This document shows positions 32,906-34,764 of a stretch of 34,764 nucleotides of DNA, in pieces; positions within the stretch are counted from its first letter, which is position 1, and each line of letters opens with the position of its first letter. Made by a program: the position numbers and the translations under genes. This stretch comes from Kiritimatiellales bacterium (GTDB taxonomy: Bacteria; Verrucomicrobiota; Kiritimatiellia; Kiritimatiellales; Pontiellaceae), in NCBI GenBank assembly GCA_003230915.1, contig QIHI01000132.1, forward strand, positions 1 to 34,764, written 5' to 3'. The notes below the pieces were generated by a model. That model was not told the origin of the DNA and ran no database searches. It saw only the letters and a list, made by a program, of their open reading frames with translations.

Positions 32906-33097
32906 GTGTTCCCTTTTTATCGAGTGATGCGTTGGAAGCCGAGTGTACTTTGCTGGAAGCCAGTCATTTTATCGCCTTTAATTGGATCTCTTAACGAGGG
33001 AAGTAACCTGCTCTATTTGGACGCAAAGTTCAAATATCCGTAGGGAATATTTTTCTGAGTTGTTATTGGACGGTGCTGAGCTACACTGGTTGATGAC

Positions 33098-34174
33098 ATG
33101 AGTAAATTCATCCAGAATGTGTGGAGACGGGCATGGTGGACGGGCGACCCCGATAAGGATTGTTCGGCGGGGTTGGCGGTGTTCGGTACACTGGAGATCC
33201 TGTCGGGCATCTTTTGCTTTGCATTGGCGATGCTGCTATTGATCGTGGTTTCGACGAGCGGATTGCATGGCATGAAGCCGATCCATTACCAGATCTCGAT
33301 GGGGTTTCTGCTCTACCTGACCGGTTGGTTTATCGTGATGGGATTAGGCAGCATCAAAGCGCGGCGTTGGGCGCGGGCATTGCTGATGGTTGGGGCATGG
33401 GGTTCCATTTTTTTCGGGACGCTGGCGCTCGCCTTGGTGTTGTATATCTTGCCGGAGGTCTATGGCCTGTTTTCCGATTCGAATCTGGTTTCGCCTAGAG
33501 TTGCGCTGAACATTCTTAATTTTTCTGTGGCGGGACTCATTTTTCTTCTAGTGGTTCTCCCACTAGCCTCGGTGGTATTCTATGGCTTGAACGGGGTCAA
33601 GGCCACTTGCGAACGGCGCAACCCTGCACCCTGTTGGACGGATCGCTGCCCGCTCCCATTACTGGCGATGAGTTTTATTTCCGCTTTGGGAAGCTTGTCC
33701 ATCGTAATTGGTGCCACTACGCATTATGTGGTGTTGTTTTTCGGGTACGTGGTCAGTGGGATTCCCGGTGCGCTGGTGGTAGCAGCCATCTCCATGGCAT
33801 CGGGCTATGTCGGGTGGGGTGCGTATACCCGCAGGATGCATGCATGGTGGGGAGCCTATGCCTTGGTGCTGCTGACTTCCTCATCGATGATGCTGACCTT
33901 TGCCGAGTTGGATATGATCGATCTCTACATGCAGATGGGCTATACCCTTGAACAGGTCGGTGCTCTGGAGGAGCTCCGGCCTATCAACTCAACTTTGCTG
34001 ACATTTCTCAGCGGCGTGTGGGGCATTATGGCCTGCGCCTTTCTGGTGTGGGTGCGCGACTGTTTCTCTCCGGAAAAGGATGAAGTCGAGGTGAAATCCC
34101 ACCAGCAGGTTAAGGCCGAAGCAGAAGCCGCCCTGCCTGAAGAGCCGCCCCGTGCGCGCATGCGACTTGATTAG
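33098..34174 (+). CDS. Multipass membrane protein of unknown family
   Basis: 358 residues. After a basic start (MSKFIQNVWRRAWWTGDPDKDCSAG) there are about eight or nine hydrophobic segments, at roughly residues 28-52, 65-86, 93-117, 138-163, 185-210, 215-235, 246-268 and 300-325, then a charged cytoplasmic tail (SPEKDEVEVKSHQQVKAEAEAALPEEPPRARMRLD). No family recognised; no catalytic motif stands out. The start has no strong ribosome site. Monocistronic, ending at the predicted terminator. Confidence 0.85.
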   Translation: MSKFIQNVWRRAWWTGDPDKDCSAGLAVFGTLEILSGIFCFALAMLLLIVVSTSGLHGMKPIHYQISMGFLLYLTGWFIVMGLGSIKARRWARALLMVGAWGSIFFGTLALALVLYILPEVYGLFSDSNLVSPRVALNILNFSVAGLIFLLVVLPLASVVFYGLNGVKATCERRNPAPCWTDRCPLPLLAMSFISALGSLSIVIGATTHYVVLFFGYVVSGIPGALVVAAISMASGYVGWGAYTRRMHAWWGAYALVLLTSSSMMLTFAELDMIDLYMQMGYTLEQVGALEELRPINSTLLTFLSGVWGIMACAFLVWVRDCFSPEKDEVEVKSHQQVKAEAEAALPEEPPRARMRLD

Positions 34175-34176
34175 GG

Positions 34177-34198
34177 CGGTTTTGTTCAGCCGTTTTTT
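34177..34198 (+). terminator. Probable terminator after the membrane protein
   Basis: CGGTT TTGTTC AGCCG followed by TTTTTT: a 5-bp stem with one G-U pair and a six-T tail, 2 bp after the stop codon at 34174. It overlaps the stop codon of the minus-strand remnant below. Confidence 0.5.
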
Positions 34199-34407
34199 GT
34201 TGAGGAGGTTTTCGCTGGTTTACTTTCAGGGGGCCACATTCTTTTTGACTCCTGATGAGCCTTCGCGAAGGCGAGCAGGATCATCCGTGCGCAGACCGCC
34301 ACATCCCCATAGACCGAGAGAGCGTCGGACACTGCTTTTTTCTCCTCATCAGTGAAGCGAACGCTAATGGCTGCCTGTCTTTTGTACTTTGGATTCCTTT
34401 TATTGTT
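34186..34407 (-). pseudogene. Ribbon-helix-helix-like small protein without a start codon (not in the ORF track)
   Basis: The minus strand reads NNKRNPKYKRQAAISVRFTDEEKKAVSDALSVYGDVAVCARMILLAFAKAHQ...STKNG* in one open frame of 74 codons. The RQAAISVRFTDEEKKAV strand-and-helix resembles N-termini of ribbon-helix-helix DNA-binding or relaxosome accessory proteins (an alternating beta-strand, then helix). There is no in-frame ATG, GTG or TTG before a TAA ~25 codons upstream (one CTG at 34431). So either the start is lost or non-standard. The flanking 34400-34580 stretch is AT-rich. No neighbour such as a toxin or relaxase is visible. Confidence 0.45.
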
Positions 34408-34465
34408 TGCCGAACAATGATGGGAATACAGAAAGAAAAAAGATATTTTTTAGCGTTGCTGTGAA

Positions 34466-34505
34466 AATCTTTAAGATTCATAAAATAGGGTCGTTCATAG
34501 AACGA
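34466..34505. other. Two palindromes upstream of the last gene
   Basis: AATCTT-T-AAGATT (34466-34478) and TCGTTC-ATA-GAACGA (34491-34505), both perfect, about 25 bp apart and 83-122 bp before ATG 34588, in an AT-rich stretch. Candidate operator sites; no regulator is identified. Confidence 0.4.
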
Positions 34506-34529
34506 GTGGGGATTTCACAAATCTCTTTA

Positions 34530-34558
34530 TTGAAAAATATTATATTCAGTCTTATCTA
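34530..34558 (+). promoter_or_regulatory. Possible promoter of the last gene
   Basis: TTGAAA, 17 bp, TATCTA, giving a transcript start near 34565 and a 23-nt leader with AAGGGGG before ATG 34588. The -10 is weak. Confidence 0.3.
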
Positions 34559-34587
34559 AATGAAGCAAAAAAAAAGGGGGAATGGCT

Positions 34588-34764
34588 ATGGTGCTGAAAG
34601 CTATTGGGGGAGTCATATTGGGTCTTATGCTGGGGAGCCCCGCCATCGCGAAAACTACGGAAGGGGCCTTGTTGGAAACCGTTCCTGCAATCTTGATTGT
34701 CGATAGCGAGCAAGCGCTAGGGGAACGTTTGGAGTCGATTCAGCGTCAGTATCTTCCGGTCAGC
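34588..34764 (+). CDS. Secreted protein of unknown function, 5' end only
   Basis: Open to the right edge; 59 codons visible. Signal peptide MVLKAIGGVILGLMLGSPAIAK, then KTTEGALLETVPAILIVDSEQALGERLESIQRQYLPV. The ATG at 34588 has AAGGGGG 7 bp upstream; the in-frame ATG at 34582 is too close to it. Not in the ORF track because the frame is incomplete and short. Too little is visible to assign a family. Confidence 0.65.
   Translation, partial: MVLKAIGGVILGLMLGSPAIAKTTEGALLETVPAILIVDSEQALGERLESIQRQYLPVS

Noticed and set aside
32932-32961. Direct repeats TGGAAGCC 21 bp apart upstream of the glutaredoxin gene
   Set aside because: Eight-base repeats can occur by chance; the two-turn spacing is suggestive, but there is no third copy and no clear promoter around them.

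Overview
The window is about 34.8 kb of gene-dense, moderately GC-rich bacterial chromosome from a Gram-negative organism: it encodes an OM-type LysM lipoprotein, an arabinose-5-phosphate isomerase of the KdsD/KpsF type, a PpiD-like periplasmic chaperone and a BvgS-like sensor. A TIGR03790-family protein, a large secreted protein I could not place, a PurS-PurL fusion, and a zinc-finger/low-complexity protein suggest the PVC superphylum, most likely Kiritimatiellota or Lentisphaerota. That placement is inference from gene content. There is no phage, CRISPR array, rRNA operon or intact insertion sequence.

Layout. 1-1658 (-): 5' part of purL (tandem PurS-like domains fused to PurL), running off the left edge; the ORF track misses it because its stop lies outside the window. 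1800-4547: two divergent secreted proteins, one with HEAT-like helices. 4548-4923: gene-free stretch holding a 91-bp imperfect palindrome. 4924-6243 (-): tightly coupled DUF1643 / small membrane protein / cupin operon. 6345-9415: CvpA-like membrane protein, a Pro-rich exported protein and a C2H2-like zinc-finger protein. 9570-12089: dinB (DNA polymerase IV) behind a near-leaderless promoter, tRNA-Leu(GAG), and an AEC transporter. 12105-18379: sppA-LysM lipoprotein (-), divergent from kdsD/kpsF, then PpiD-like, FxsA and a HAD-UbiA fusion, followed by a PfkB sugar kinase and a TylF methyltransferase fragment (to 19658). 19687-22460 (-): TIGR03790 protein-tsaE-tsaB operon. 22592-27395: alpha/beta hydrolase, an NtrB/NtrC-like two-component pair with 8-bp overlap, an isochorismatase-fold hydrolase and pterin dehydratase. 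27383-30293 (-): BvgS-like hybrid kinase coupled to a YcgN-like protein. 30416-34764: a nonsense-broken, internally deleted glycosyltransferase, DUF4404 protein, UDP-glucose dehydrogenase, glutaredoxin, a multipass membrane protein, an RHH-like remnant without a start codon, and the first 59 codons of a secreted protein.

How it fits together. Most genes are housekeeping or envelope functions: cell-envelope quality control (SppA, PpiD-like, LysM lipoprotein), envelope sugar precursors (KdsD/KpsF, UDP-glucose dehydrogenase, polyprenyl-phosphate pentosyl donor from HAD-UbiA), tRNA t6A modification (TsaB/TsaE), translesion synthesis and two signalling systems. The decayed glycosyltransferase and sugar-type methyltransferase fragments are consistent with turnover of surface polysaccharide genes.

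Non-coding structure. The most unusual non-coding signal is a recurring perfect palindrome, TTCCAA-N3-TTGGAA, seen three times, always between genes, once placed exactly between two divergent predicted promoters. Predicted promoters share TTG-type -35 elements with 17-18 bp spacing. Two of them (dinB and the hydrolase at 22592) place the transcript start at or within a few bases of the ATG, suggesting leaderless mRNAs.
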